A DNA stretch of 64,000 nt from Desulfovibrio sp. (GTDB lineage: Bacteria; Desulfobacterota; Desulfovibrionia; Desulfovibrionales; Desulfovibrionaceae): positions 784,824-848,823 of the forward strand of contig JAQYWK010000002.1 of assembly GCA_030145055.1 (NCBI GenBank), read 5' to 3'. The position numbers and the translations under genes were made by a program. Positions 40,206 to 50,611 of this stretch are shown piece by piece (position 1 is the first letter of the stretch; every line of letters begins with the position of its first letter). The notes beneath the pieces were generated by a model. It was given only the letters and a program-made list of their open reading frames with translations. It was not told where the DNA came from and searched no databases.

Positions 40206-40547
40206 CTACTTTTCGTAAGAGACTACCAGCTTGTTATCTACAATGTGCTTTGCTATTTCAAAATCAGGGTCGTAAGTTGCCAGATTGTGGGCGACCATAC
40301 CTATTGCAGAAGCTGCCCCGAGCAACCCCGTAATTCCACCGAAAAAACTTCCTCCTGCTGCGGCAACTCTGCCATAAGTATATATGCGGCAGGAATATCC
40401 TTCCTTTTCAATTTGTTCCTCGATGAGATCAACAGCATCCGACATTTTACCGCTAAGGCCAATAATGGTGAATGAACTCTTCTCCTTAATCAATTTTACC
40501 GCTGAGTCAGACTTAAGTTCATCATAAGCAATTGATTGCATGCTCAC
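40206..40547 (-). CDS. Hypothetical protein with glycine/alanine-rich hydrophobic segment
   Basis: 113 aa; RVAAAGGSFFGGITGLLGAASAIGMVAHNLA. Confidence 0.4.
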   Translation of the reverse strand: MSMQSIAYDELKSDSAVKLIKEKSSFTIIGLSGKMSDAVDLIEEQIEKEGYSCRIYTYGRVAAAGGSFFGGITGLLGAASAIGMVAHNLATYDPDFEIAKHIVDNKLVVSYEK

Positions 40548-40756
40548 CCCTTAAACTAAATATTTGTATAGGAAAATTCAATTTATTTAAACGCAGCACA
40601 ATGCTTGCACCATGTAACTCCAGAGATGTCATTTCTTTTACATAAAAAATGCAACCCCAGGAGATCTTTCGCGAAGCCCGCCCCTTACTCAGTCCATATT
40701 TCTAAATTATTTTTCGATACAAACTGAACTAATAGTATCGCTCAAGCACACTCGAT

Positions 40757-40773
40757 AACACCTATCAGTGCTA
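40757..40773. repeat. 17-bp direct repeat, copy 2
   Basis: aacacctatcagtgcta, upstream of XRE regulator. Confidence 0.9.
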
Positions 40774-40857
40774 AAAGTCTATAAAAAATACTATCTGAAG
40801 AAGGTTTCCAGAACACAAGACCTCCTCCATTCTAAAAGAAATGAGAGGGAATATATC

Positions 40858-41178
40858 GTGTCAAATTCATTGGAAAAAATAGGCTCAAAAATAAGAAAAG
40901 TTAGAACCTCAAATAACCTCAGCCAGCAAAAAATGGCTGAGATAGCTGGAATAAGTTATAAATATCTTGGAGAGATAGAACGTGGGCAAGTGAATCTTTC
41001 CGTTGAAATCTTGCTCAAAATTTCTAATGCCCTGCATGTTGACCCTTCTGAGATACTTACCAAAGAAAACACCGAACAAGATAACCTTTCTCGAGCAAAG
41101 TTCTTACTTTCAGAGTTGTCTGAGCAGGATATTAAAAGAGCAATTGACTTGCTAGAAGTTCTCAAAAAGCACTCCTGA
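40858..41178 (+). CDS. XRE-family HTH regulator
   Basis: IGSKIRKVRTSNNLSQQKMAEIAGISYKYLGEIERGQVNLSVEILLKISNALHV; GTG start likely. Confidence 0.85.
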   Translation: MSNSLEKIGSKIRKVRTSNNLSQQKMAEIAGISYKYLGEIERGQVNLSVEILLKISNALHVDPSEILTKENTEQDNLSRAKFLLSELSEQDIKRAIDLLEVLKKHS

Positions 41179-41310
41179 CAAATTTAATCCATGATGATTA
41201 TCAAATAATTTCAAACATATATTACTCCTGTAATACAAACCAATTTTTTATTGAAAGAGCTCCTACCGTTTATTTCGGAAAGGAGCTTTTCTTTATTGCA
41301 GGAGGTAATC

Positions 41311-41991
41311 ATGAATAACACAGATCTGTGTTCACCGAACATCACTGAGCTTGCAGAGGCGATGCTCAAGGTTCAGCAGACTTTGAAACCAGCTCATAGG
41401 GATGGGCAGAACAATTTCACCAACAGTAAATATGCCAGCCTTCAATCGGTTATGCATACTTGTCGCGACGCCCTGCTAACCAACGGTATCTGGCTTACTC
41501 AACTACCAATTCAAGTAGAGAGTGGTAATCTTGGGCTAGTCAGTAAGATCGTTCATGCTAAATCAGGCCAATGGCAATCCTCTTTATTGATGATGCCGTT
41601 ACCTAAAAGCGATCCACAAGGTTATGGTTCAGCAATGACTTACGCTCGTAGATATGGACTTGCTGCTTTGGTAGGAATCGTTACCGAACATGATGACGAT
41701 GCTGAAGGTTCATGTCGTCCGATAAATGAACACAATGGCGATAATTCGAACAGACAGTTTGCCACTCCTTCACCGTCTACAAACCAAAAACAGCCTCAAA
41801 ATCCACATCCGACTCAGAGTAGTCTACCGCGACTTGAGGGTGTTCAGTACAGGAAAGAAAATGGACGTGACGGTAAGCCTTGTATTTTGGCAACCGGTCG
41901 CACTCATTCACAAAAGGATTTACTTCGCAAAGCCGGTTTTAACTGGGATGGAAATCGTAAATTGTGGTGGAAATTCGACAAAGCTGCATAG
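41311..41991 (+). CDS. ERF-family ssDNA-annealing recombinase
   Basis: QNNFTNSKYASLQSVMHTCRDALLTNGIWLTQ...GSAMTYARRYGLAALVGIVTEHDDDAEG; RBS aggaggt. Confidence 0.85.
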   Translation: MNNTDLCSPNITELAEAMLKVQQTLKPAHRDGQNNFTNSKYASLQSVMHTCRDALLTNGIWLTQLPIQVESGNLGLVSKIVHAKSGQWQSSLLMMPLPKSDPQGYGSAMTYARRYGLAALVGIVTEHDDDAEGSCRPINEHNGDNSNRQFATPSPSTNQKQPQNPHPTQSSLPRLEGVQYRKENGRDGKPCILATGRTHSQKDLLRKAGFNWDGNRKLWWKFDKAA

Positions 41992-42032
41992 CATGTAGTG
42001 TATAATTAAATCTGACAATTCAGTCACATTAA

Positions 42033-42064
42033 GGGCGTATCTCTTCGGAGATGCGTCCTTTTTT
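42033..42064 (+). terminator. Rho-independent terminator
   Basis: gcgtATCTCttcgGAGATgcgt with downstream T tract. Confidence 0.7.
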
Positions 42065-42087
42065 GTGGCTAATGTCGAGGAGAAAAT

Positions 42088-43071
42088 ATGTCTAACACGA
42101 TCAAAGAGATTGAAAAAATTGTTCCTTTCGACTTAGATGCAGGCTTGATCTTCAGCGGCAAGACGTCCGGTCGCATGGTACAAGGCTTTGAATCACCGTC
42201 ATCCTTCACACCGAAAGAGGACCTCGAATACCTGTTTCATGAATCCAGTCGGGACGTAGTGGTTTGGTTCATGGATTCGTCTGATCCGATTTACCTGTTT
42301 GGTCCTAGCGGTTGCGGTAAAACAAGTCTCATTAAACAGTTAGCCGCCAAACTCAATTATCCGGTCTTTGAAATAACTGGTCATAGTCGTTTAGAGTTCC
42401 CGGAAATGGTCGGTCATCTGACCGTAGAAGAAGGTAACATGCAATTCCAATACGGGCCGCTTGCTCTTGCTATGAAATACGGTGGGCTGTTTATGCTCAA
42501 TGAGATCGACATCATTGATCCGGCTACAGCTGCCGGATTAAATGGCATTTTAGACGGTGAGCCGCTTTGCATTCCAGAAAACTCCGGTGAAATAATCCGT
42601 CCGCATCCCATGTTCAGATTTGCAGCTACTGCCAACTCTAACGGCGCGGCAGATGAGACAGGTCTGTATCAAGGTGTGGTCCGTCAAAATCTGGCCTTCA
42701 TGGATAGATTCTGGTTGTGTGAAATAGAGTACCCAACACCGGCTGCAGAAGCTGAACTGCTCTCTCGTAAAGTAGCCAATCTGCCTGAGAATATCCGCAT
42801 TAAAATGATTGAATATGCCAATTCCGTGCGTAAATTATTCATGGGAGAAGCAACAGGAAATCTTAGCGATACCATAGAGGTTACATTTTCAACTCGAACT
42901 TTGATTCGTTGGGCTGATTTAACAATTCGTTTCCAGCCCCTAGCTAGACAGGGTATTCAGCCGGTAACTTATGCTCTAGATCGTGCTCTCGGGTACCGCT
43001 CCAGTCGCGAAACTCGCACTGTATTGCATGAGCTGGCTCAACGTATTTTCCCGATGGAAGATGAATCATAA
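42088..43071 (+). CDS. MoxR/CobS-like AAA+ ATPase
   Basis: IYLFGPSGCGKTSLIKQLAAKL, GGLFMLNEIDIIDPATAAGLNGILDG, FRFAATANSNG. Confidence 0.88.
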   Translation: MSNTIKEIEKIVPFDLDAGLIFSGKTSGRMVQGFESPSSFTPKEDLEYLFHESSRDVVVWFMDSSDPIYLFGPSGCGKTSLIKQLAAKLNYPVFEITGHSRLEFPEMVGHLTVEEGNMQFQYGPLALAMKYGGLFMLNEIDIIDPATAAGLNGILDGEPLCIPENSGEIIRPHPMFRFAATANSNGAADETGLYQGVVRQNLAFMDRFWLCEIEYPTPAAEAELLSRKVANLPENIRIKMIEYANSVRKLFMGEATGNLSDTIEVTFSTRTLIRWADLTIRFQPLARQGIQPVTYALDRALGYRSSRETRTVLHELAQRIFPMEDES

Positions 43072-43162
43072 ACACCTATATTAATGATAACTGCAAATTT
43101 CATAAGCGGAGATGGCGAAAGCTGTCTCCGTTTTTATTTTGCAACATCAGAAGGATAAAGTC

Positions 43163-44140
43163 ATGGAAACTAAGACTCGAATTACGGTCCTAAACCATAT
43201 CTTAGCTTTGAATCTCGATGTAAATATCTGGTCCGCCAGAAAGAAGCTCACTCCAGCAGATTTTGGAGGGTCGCAGCTTCCCCCCGAAGAACTTGCATCT
43301 CTGGGAAGCAAACGCATTTGCAATCCAGAAGATCTGCGTATCTTCGGCACTCTCAAATCTCGTGCGGTTAATCTGCTTGATCGACACGGAGTTCGTTTTC
43401 TTGGTGGATGGGGTGTTCCTGAAAAGGTTGCCGATGAAATCGTTAAGGAGCTTGCAGATATTCAAAAGGAGTTCTTCGCAGCAAATGAAGACTTTCTAAA
43501 TCGTTATGATGAGGCCGTTCAAGATTGGATTAAACAATATCCAGGATGGGAAAAGCTTATTGGAAGTTCTACAGTTAGTGCGGAGTATGTCCGGTCCCGG
43601 ATGGGTTTTAAATGGCAGTTTTTCAAGCTTTCCGCTCCTGAAAAGGGCTCCGTTAAAAAGGGGCTCAAGGAAGAAGTAAACAAGCTTGGCGGTACTCTCT
43701 TTGATGAAATAGCCAAAACTGCAACTGACACTTGGAATAAATGCTACGCGGGTAAAGTTAAAGTGACGCATAAAGCCCTTTCTCCGCTACGGTCCATTCA
43801 TAGTAAACTCAACGGACTTTCTTTCGTTGATCCTCGAGTTCTTCCCATAACGGATTTATTGCAAACCGCATTCGACAAAGTACCTCCCCGTGGACTTATT
43901 CGTGGGGCTGATCTTCTTATGCTGCAGGGAGTAGTTTCCCTTTTACGTGATCCTACCCTGCTCATTAATCACGGTCAAAAGTTGCTCGATGGCTACAAGG
44001 CCGAAGACCTTCTTGATGGACTGATTACCGTCCCCACAACCGCAACAGTTAAACCTATCCCTGAAACATCAAATCCAACACCAACGCACATGGCTCAATC
44101 CGAAACTCAGCATCAAATTGACAGTCATGGTCTATGGTAA
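43163..44140 (+). CDS. DUF3150-like protein
   Basis: NLDVNIWSARKKLTPADFG...; between MoxR-like and VWA genes. Confidence 0.6.
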   Translation: METKTRITVLNHILALNLDVNIWSARKKLTPADFGGSQLPPEELASLGSKRICNPEDLRIFGTLKSRAVNLLDRHGVRFLGGWGVPEKVADEIVKELADIQKEFFAANEDFLNRYDEAVQDWIKQYPGWEKLIGSSTVSAEYVRSRMGFKWQFFKLSAPEKGSVKKGLKEEVNKLGGTLFDEIAKTATDTWNKCYAGKVKVTHKALSPLRSIHSKLNGLSFVDPRVLPITDLLQTAFDKVPPRGLIRGADLLMLQGVVSLLRDPTLLINHGQKLLDGYKAEDLLDGLITVPTTATVKPIPETSNPTPTHMAQSETQHQIDSHGLW

Positions 44141-44156
44141 TGCCGGAGGAATTAAC

Positions 44157-45707
44157 ATGAATAAGAACAAACTGCTCATGAAATCTCTACCACTGGTGGC
44201 TAGTGTGCTGGGCCGCAAGTACGGAGTAAAAGTTCAGATAGGTGGAACCCGTGCATTCACCGATGGAAAGACAATTCAACTTCCAGCTATGCCCTTAGAA
44301 TGTGATGAAGCATTACTAAGTCTTGCGCGTGGTTATTTGGACCACGAAGCCGCCCATGTTCGAGAAACAAACTTTGAGTGGCTCAAGTTGGCAAAGCTTA
44401 ATCCCATTGAAATGCACATCTGGAATACGCTGGAGGATTGGCGAGTAGAAAATAAACTGTCTGAAATATTCCCTGGTTGCCGTCAGAACTTCAAGTGGTT
44501 GATCCGGCATCTATTCATTAATGATAGCGGCCAATCACAAAATGATGAAAAAGATCCTGCTTCAGCAATCCTGAATTGTTTACTGCTGATAGTCAGATCA
44601 TGGGATGTCCCGGAACTGGCAGATAAATGTTTGAGTACGGCCTCAGTTGTTGAAAAGCATTATCCTGGACTTCTCTCTCAATGGGATTCCGTTCTACAAA
44701 AGGTACGGGCAAAATGTGATTCAACTCAGGACTGTATTCTCTATACACGGGAAATAGTCTCTCTGTTGAAAGGATACCTTGAGCAGAATTGCAACGACCA
44801 TAAGCTAAAAAGCAGGAAGGCTAAGAGCTCTATTCAGGAGCTTGAAAAACTGCTTAATTCCGATTCCGCAACCCTACCTAAAGGACTGGGTGAAATCCTG
44901 GAAGAACAGCTCGTTCACAATGCTCCAGAAAATGCAGAACAAGGTTTGCAAGTTGCCAAGGACGGTTACAAAAGACTTACCGAATTGGATGAAACAGAAC
45001 TTGCACAGACTCGTAAGTCCTCAACAGCTCTCAAGTCACGACTACATGGAATCATTCAGGCTAAAACGATTAGGCATGACCGTATTGGCAGGCATGGTAG
45101 CTTAAGCACGGCTCACTTGCATCGTATCGCTGTTGGCAATCCCCGAATGTTTCGTAGCAGACAGGAAAGTCAGGGCATCAGCACTGCGGTACATATCCTT
45201 ATAGATTGCTCGGGTTCCATGCGTCGACGTATTGGATTGGCTTCGCAGGTCTGCCATACTGTGGTTAGCGCACTTAATTCCATCAACGGCGTGAGTGTGG
45301 GAGTTAGTGCCTTCCCGGCTGTCAGAGCACAGGGTGGCGGAAATTACGATGAACCGACTGTTGCTCCCATCCTTAACCATGGTCAGCGATTACATACCTG
45401 CTTTGGGGTGGCAGCATCAGGCTCTACGCCACTAGGTGAATCCCTCTGGTGGGCCTTTCAACGAATGCTACCGCTCCCTGAAAAGAGAAAGATCATCCTC
45501 TGCATAACGGACGGTGTTCCCGGCAACCTGCCAAATGCACAAAAAGCAATAAAAGACGGAAGCCAATACGGCTTTGAAATCTACGGTCTCGGAATCAATT
45601 CCGAGGCCGTTTTTAATTTGTTTCCCGGGAAAAGCAGAGTCATCACCGAACTCACGGACCTGGCACCTGCCATGTTCGATCTGCTTCAGGACTCACTCAT
45701 TAAATAA
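44157..45707 (+). CDS. VWA-domain protein, CobT-like, with HExxH-type motif
   Basis: YLDHEAAHVRETNFEWLKLAKLNPIEMHIWNTLEDWRVE; VHILIDCSGSMRRR. Confidence 0.85.
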   Translation: MNKNKLLMKSLPLVASVLGRKYGVKVQIGGTRAFTDGKTIQLPAMPLECDEALLSLARGYLDHEAAHVRETNFEWLKLAKLNPIEMHIWNTLEDWRVENKLSEIFPGCRQNFKWLIRHLFINDSGQSQNDEKDPASAILNCLLLIVRSWDVPELADKCLSTASVVEKHYPGLLSQWDSVLQKVRAKCDSTQDCILYTREIVSLLKGYLEQNCNDHKLKSRKAKSSIQELEKLLNSDSATLPKGLGEILEEQLVHNAPENAEQGLQVAKDGYKRLTELDETELAQTRKSSTALKSRLHGIIQAKTIRHDRIGRHGSLSTAHLHRIAVGNPRMFRSRQESQGISTAVHILIDCSGSMRRRIGLASQVCHTVVSALNSINGVSVGVSAFPAVRAQGGGNYDEPTVAPILNHGQRLHTCFGVAASGSTPLGESLWWAFQRMLPLPEKRKIILCITDGVPGNLPNAQKAIKDGSQYGFEIYGLGINSEAVFNLFPGKSRVITELTDLAPAMFDLLQDSLIK

Positions 45708-45722
45708 TATAGGGGAATTGCC

Positions 45723-46058
45723 ATGACAGAAGAACTTCCCAAATGCCCTAGTTGTGAAGTCAACACTCACGTGGTGCTCGTCAATACAGCTCAGAAGATC
45801 GGAACCGCTGTCGGAGGAGTCACAGGTGCTGCATGTTGCTATGCTGGAGCTGGCAGTGGAGCTGTAGCTGGAGCCGCAATCGGATCAGTGGTTCCGATTA
45901 TTGGAACTGGAATCGGTGCGGTTGCTGGTGGTCTTGGAGGGGCTGTGGCGGGTTTCTTCGCAGGAGCAGCCACTGGAAATGCTATAGGTGAAAAGATCGA
46001 TATTCATGTGATCGGACGGTATCGGTGTAATCGGTGTGGGGAAGAGTTTGAGCGGTAA
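45723..46058 (+). CDS. Split zinc-ribbon protein with glycine-zipper insert
   Basis: N-term CPSC and C-term YRCNRCGEEF flank a Gly/Ala-rich hydrophobic segment. Confidence 0.6.
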   Translation: MTEELPKCPSCEVNTHVVLVNTAQKIGTAVGGVTGAACCYAGAGSGAVAGAAIGSVVPIIGTGIGAVAGGLGGAVAGFFAGAATGNAIGEKIDIHVIGRYRCNRCGEEFER

Positions 46059-46071
46059 CAATTAACCTGAT

Positions 46072-46107
46072 AAAAATAGCTATCAAATTCTGATGGCTAT
46101 TTTTTTA
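46072..46107 (+). terminator. Rho-independent terminator
   Basis: aaaaatagctatca aattc tgatggctatttttttt. Confidence 0.75.
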
Positions 46108-46234
46108 TTTCAAACAAACCAACCCAATATATAATAACACCTAGACCTTTAGAGCAATTATCGGCAACAGCAGCCAGTTTATTTTTTTCAAAAAAATATC
46201 ATCCAAGCATAACACGATATATATAGAGGACATA

Positions 46235-48037
46235 ATGACAGATAATCCAAATTCAAAAGATGACAATAGCGGATCAACAAAAACACTTATCAACCTCAAT
46301 AATTCACGTGAAGCAGCCAGACTTGATAAAGGTGAAATTATTCAGCAAGAAGCATTACGTCAATTCGAAGGATTGATTAAGCAAATAAAAAAACGCATCC
46401 CAAAGTTCATAAAGCAACTCAAATGCGATGACCCGATTAGATCAATACGCACTCACGATGTCATTACAGTTGACGGACGAAGAGGGTCGGGAAAAACTAC
46501 ATTTATTCTCAGTGCATTTAAATCTCTTGATAAAGAAATTAAAGACGAAATATGCTTTCTTGACATAATTGACCCCACCCTGATTGAAACGCGCGAACAT
46601 GTGTTTGTTACAATTGTTTCACTTATCAAACGCAAAGTAGATAGCGCATACAACAAATGTGACAGCTCAGATTGTGACAACAATTTTAAATCATGGCGCG
46701 CGAGTCTAAAAAATCTTGCTAATGGTATGCGACTACTAGATGGGATCGGGCAAGATCACTTAAAAAGTGACAGCTGGATGGATGAGCACTTCGCTCTGGA
46801 GCATGGAATTCAGAACGCCCAAAGCGGGCGAGACCTTGAACAATCCTTTCATAAATACATCCACGAAAGTCTAAAATGCCTCGGACATGAGGCCTTTATA
46901 ATAGCCTTTGATGACATTGACACTGACTTTTCAAAAGGGTGGCCTGTACTTGAAATGATCAGAAAATATTTAACTACTCCAGAGCTCATCACGGTTCTTT
47001 CTGGAGATTTACAGCTCTATTCAACGCTGGTGGAAAAAAGGCAATGGAAAAACCTTGGGCTTGGGTTTGATACAGATAAAGATAAACAAGAACAGTTCAA
47101 ACCTATGATCGAAGAGCTTGTAGATCAGTACCTATTAAAAATTTTAAGAACACCCAACCGTATCGAGCTAAAATCGGTTGGGCATTATGTGGATAGTAAG
47201 CCTTATGAAATCAAGGTCATCCGAAGCGGAGAAACTGAGGAGCAAGATCTCAAGAGTGTTCTTCATAATATATGTACAGAAATTATGTGTATGAGACAAG
47301 AATCTCTCGCTAACATGACTTTTAAGCTGCTAATAGAACTACCTACGAAGACAATCGTCAGTTTACTGTTCAGTATTGAAGATTATACAGATTTAACATG
47401 GAAAGTACTTGGTTCCGCTAATGAAACTGATAGTAACTATCAGCAAACAGTGCTCGAAAACAGACAATCTGCAATCCTTGCACTAAGCGATGTGTTCCTG
47501 ACTTGGCTCCAAAAGATTGATTATAGAAGACAGGATTTTGAACAAACAGACCCACACAAAATTATTACAACATTGCTCAAAAATACAATCAAACATGACC
47601 TTATGCCAGAAGCCGCTTCGCTAAAACCTATTTTTGCAGAACAAACACAGAACAGTTCGATTATATCCCTAGGAGCATTACTTTCTAATTCAATGGCTGA
47701 GAATCCAAAATCATACTTTGATTATATGTTACGAGCTGCATTATCAGCAGACACAATGCGAGAAATACCTACTGGTGAATTTTCTACATTCACCAAGCAT
47801 CTAGGATTATTAAATGAAGTAAGCACATTAGAAATATCCAGAAAATACATATCTTATATGTGGCCGACCAGTTTTTCTAAAGCTAAAAGCCGGATTGCCT
47901 TGCAAAATGGAACGCTGCAAATACATTCGGACTCTGCTCAGTCTAGTGGTGAACTTAAAAAATACCATGTCGGCATCCCTCGCTTAATCTGCTACCTTAG
48001 CAGTAAACGCAAAAAGCAGAAGGACCAACATGGCTAA
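46235..48037 (+). CDS. P-loop ATPase (KAP/RdrA-like by motif), possibly C-terminally truncated
   Basis: VITVDGRRGSGKTTFILSAF; FIIAFDDIDTDFSKGWPVLEMIRKYLTTPELITVLSGD; 3' end overlaps IS110 transposase start. Confidence 0.55.
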   Translation: MTDNPNSKDDNSGSTKTLINLNNSREAARLDKGEIIQQEALRQFEGLIKQIKKRIPKFIKQLKCDDPIRSIRTHDVITVDGRRGSGKTTFILSAFKSLDKEIKDEICFLDIIDPTLIETREHVFVTIVSLIKRKVDSAYNKCDSSDCDNNFKSWRASLKNLANGMRLLDGIGQDHLKSDSWMDEHFALEHGIQNAQSGRDLEQSFHKYIHESLKCLGHEAFIIAFDDIDTDFSKGWPVLEMIRKYLTTPELITVLSGDLQLYSTLVEKRQWKNLGLGFDTDKDKQEQFKPMIEELVDQYLLKILRTPNRIELKSVGHYVDSKPYEIKVIRSGETEEQDLKSVLHNICTEIMCMRQESLANMTFKLLIELPTKTIVSLLFSIEDYTDLTWKVLGSANETDSNYQQTVLENRQSAILALSDVFLTWLQKIDYRRQDFEQTDPHKIITTLLKNTIKHDLMPEAASLKPIFAEQTQNSSIISLGALLSNSMAENPKSYFDYMLRAALSADTMREIPTGEFSTFTKHLGLLNEVSTLEISRKYISYMWPTSFSKAKSRIALQNGTLQIHSDSAQSSGELKKYHVGIPRLICYLSSKRKKQKDQHG

Positions 48038-49091
48038 AATGACAATATCATCAGTTGACCGATTTGTGGAAGCTTTTGCTGGGCAACGTTTTTTTATAGG
48101 AATTGATGTTCATAAGCGAAGTTTCAGCGTTGCTTTGCTTAGGCCTGACGGTTTAATCAAAGACTGGACTACTCCAGCTGACGTCGATTCTATTTCTAAT
48201 CGTTTGGCTTCTCTTCCGATCCACATTGCAGCTGTGTGTTATGAAGCAGGCCCAACGGGTTACGGCCTTGCTCGCCAGCTTCGAAAAAAGGGAATTAAGG
48301 TTATCGTTGCTGCTCCGAGCCGTATTCCTCGCCCGGTTGCTGCTACGAATAAAACCGACAGTCTTGACTTCATAAAGCTTACTGAACTTGCAGCATCAGG
48401 ACTGATTAGGTCAATTGCAATTCCTAATGAAAGGGAAGAAGCATTTCGTGCGCTAGCAAGAAGACGGCATCAGTTAACTGACTCTTTGCGTAAAGTTAAA
48501 CAGCGCATCCGATCCTTATTGCTTACTTTGAGGATACCAGAACCTGCAGGAATAAACTATTGGAGTAAATCTGCTGTTTCAGCTCTTGAAATCTTGGCCT
48601 TACCTGTTGGAGCAGCCGAAACACGTAATAGCCTTCTTGATGAGTTAAAATATTTTGTTATTGCTCAAAAGCATGTGGATTTGTGTCTCAAAAAACTTGC
48701 ACCGGAACAAGACGAGGCAAGCAGAATGGCTGCCATGAGGTCCGTTCCTGGAGTTGGAAGAGTTGTAGCAACTTCTTTTGCCGCTGAGATATTCGATCCA
48801 GAGCGTTTTCGTAAAAGTGGAGAGGTTACTGCTTACCTCGGACTTGCACCGGTCATTAGTCAAAGTGGTGGAAGTAAGGGAAGGGCTCGCCTTCGTCCAA
48901 CAGGGCAACGGAGACCACGAAGTCTGCTCATTGAGGCGGCATGGATGTGGAAACAAAAGGACGAATGGGCCTGTGGATTTTACAACAGAATTTTGGGTAA
49001 GCATGGAATTCCACAGAAAGCAATTGCCGCTCTTGCACGAAAACTGGCAGCACTGCTTTGGCGGTTAAGTCTGTCCACGGCAACGGCATAA
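48030..49091 (+). mobile_element. IS110-family transposase (CDS of IS element)
   Basis: 353 aa; FIGIDVHKRSFSVALL (DEDD-type N-term); MRSVPGVGRVVATSFAAEIFDPERFRKSGEVTAYLGLAPVISQSGG. Confidence 0.92.
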
Positions 49092-49223
49092 TGGATCGCG
49101 ATACCACTTTGGTTGCTTAGACAACGGTAAAAAATGGCGATCCAAAATTGATTTGGTACCGAATTGGTACTTGGTGCCCCTGAGCACGAATAAGAAAAGG
49201 AATACTAATACTTACACCATCAG

Positions 49224-50129
49224 GTGAGGGAGAACTACGGCCTAGAGAAACATGAAATAAGATTTTACGGGGTGCTTGACATTGTGCCGCATAAGAGAAA
49301 AGTGGTAAAGTCATCTCTGCGCCGAGAGATGGCAAAAGAAACCGTGAAAGGGGAAAAGCTGAATATTCGCCAATCGTGCGAAGCTTTTAACATCAGCCAA
49401 ACTTGTTACTACTATGAACCGAAGCTTTCAGACGAAAATGCTCTGATCGCAAATTTGCTGATGCGTTTGACGCATAATCAGCGCAATTGGGGCTTTGGCT
49501 TGTGCTTTCTTCATTTGCGGAACGTCAAAGGTTATGGTTTGAATCATAAGCGAGTATACCGGATTTATTGCGAATTAGAGCTGAACATGCGGATAAAGCC
49601 CAAGAAAAGAATTGTCCGAGAGAAGCCTGAGCCATTAGCACAACCGACTGCAATCAACCAGGCTTAGTCCATGGATTTTATACACGATCAGCTTCAATAT
49701 GGTCGTAATTTTCGTCTTTTCAATGTAATTGACGATTTTAACCGTGAGGGACTCACAATTGATGTAGACTTTTCCTTGCCATCTGAGCGAGTCATTCGTG
49801 CGTTGGATCAGATCATTGAATGGCGAGGCAAGCCCATAGCAATACGTTGCGATAACGGGCCAGAGTATATCAGCTATAAGCTGCAAGCCTGGGCTGAAAA
49901 GCACGCGATACGTTTGGATTACATTCAGCCGGGTAACCCTCAGCAAAATGCTTATGTCGAACAATTCAACCGAACCGTGCGGTATGATTGGCTCGCACAA
50001 TATTTATTCGAGAGCATCAATGAGGTCCAGGAGCACGCAACAAAATGGCTCTGGACATACAACAACGAACGGCCCAATATGGGCATTGGTGGCATCACCC
50101 CTATGCAAAAACTGAGAATGGCTGCATAG
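49224..50129 (+). pseudogene. IS3-family transposase orfB with in-frame amber stop
   Basis: TAG at 49665-49667 in the context [12 protein letters not shown], where IS3 orfB normally has W; downstream DDE core [15 protein letters not shown]...[11 protein letters not shown]...[13 protein letters not shown] intact. Confidence 0.9.
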
Positions 50130-50611
50130 CTCTACTTGAAAGAACTATTAAAAATGGTATGATTACCCTTTCAAATGCTCCTAATTTATTGGTAACGTCA
50201 AAAACCGTGGACATGGCTGTTCTACCTTTCGATTAGATGTTAATTGGCGTGAATATTGAAAGAAAGCTCAAGAACAATGCAACATTTACCTTGATTTGCC
50301 ATAGATAACAAAATATCAAAAAAATAATTATAGTCTTTGTATAAGGAGTTAACTTTGCTTGAAAATCAAGTTTTAATCTCTGTCTGTATTTTTGTTTTTA
50401 ATGGCAAAAAATTTTAGCTGAATCCATTGATAGCATCCTGAGTCATGATTTTGACGACTTCTAGCTGGTTATTGTTGATGATGATTCCTATCTTGCCAAC
50501 CAATAGAAACTTTATGGAGTCCGGTCGGTACTGAAGGGTAATTAAGTAAAAAATTTATTTGTTAGTAAATTCAGTAGCATGTACTGCTCACGACACCAAA
50601 ACGGAGTCCTT

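Noticed and set aside
42088-45707. Cobaltochelatase CobS/CobT
   Set aside because: Only fold-level resemblance; no cobalamin genes, and a DUF3150-like gene and ERF point to a mobile-element MoxR-VWA module
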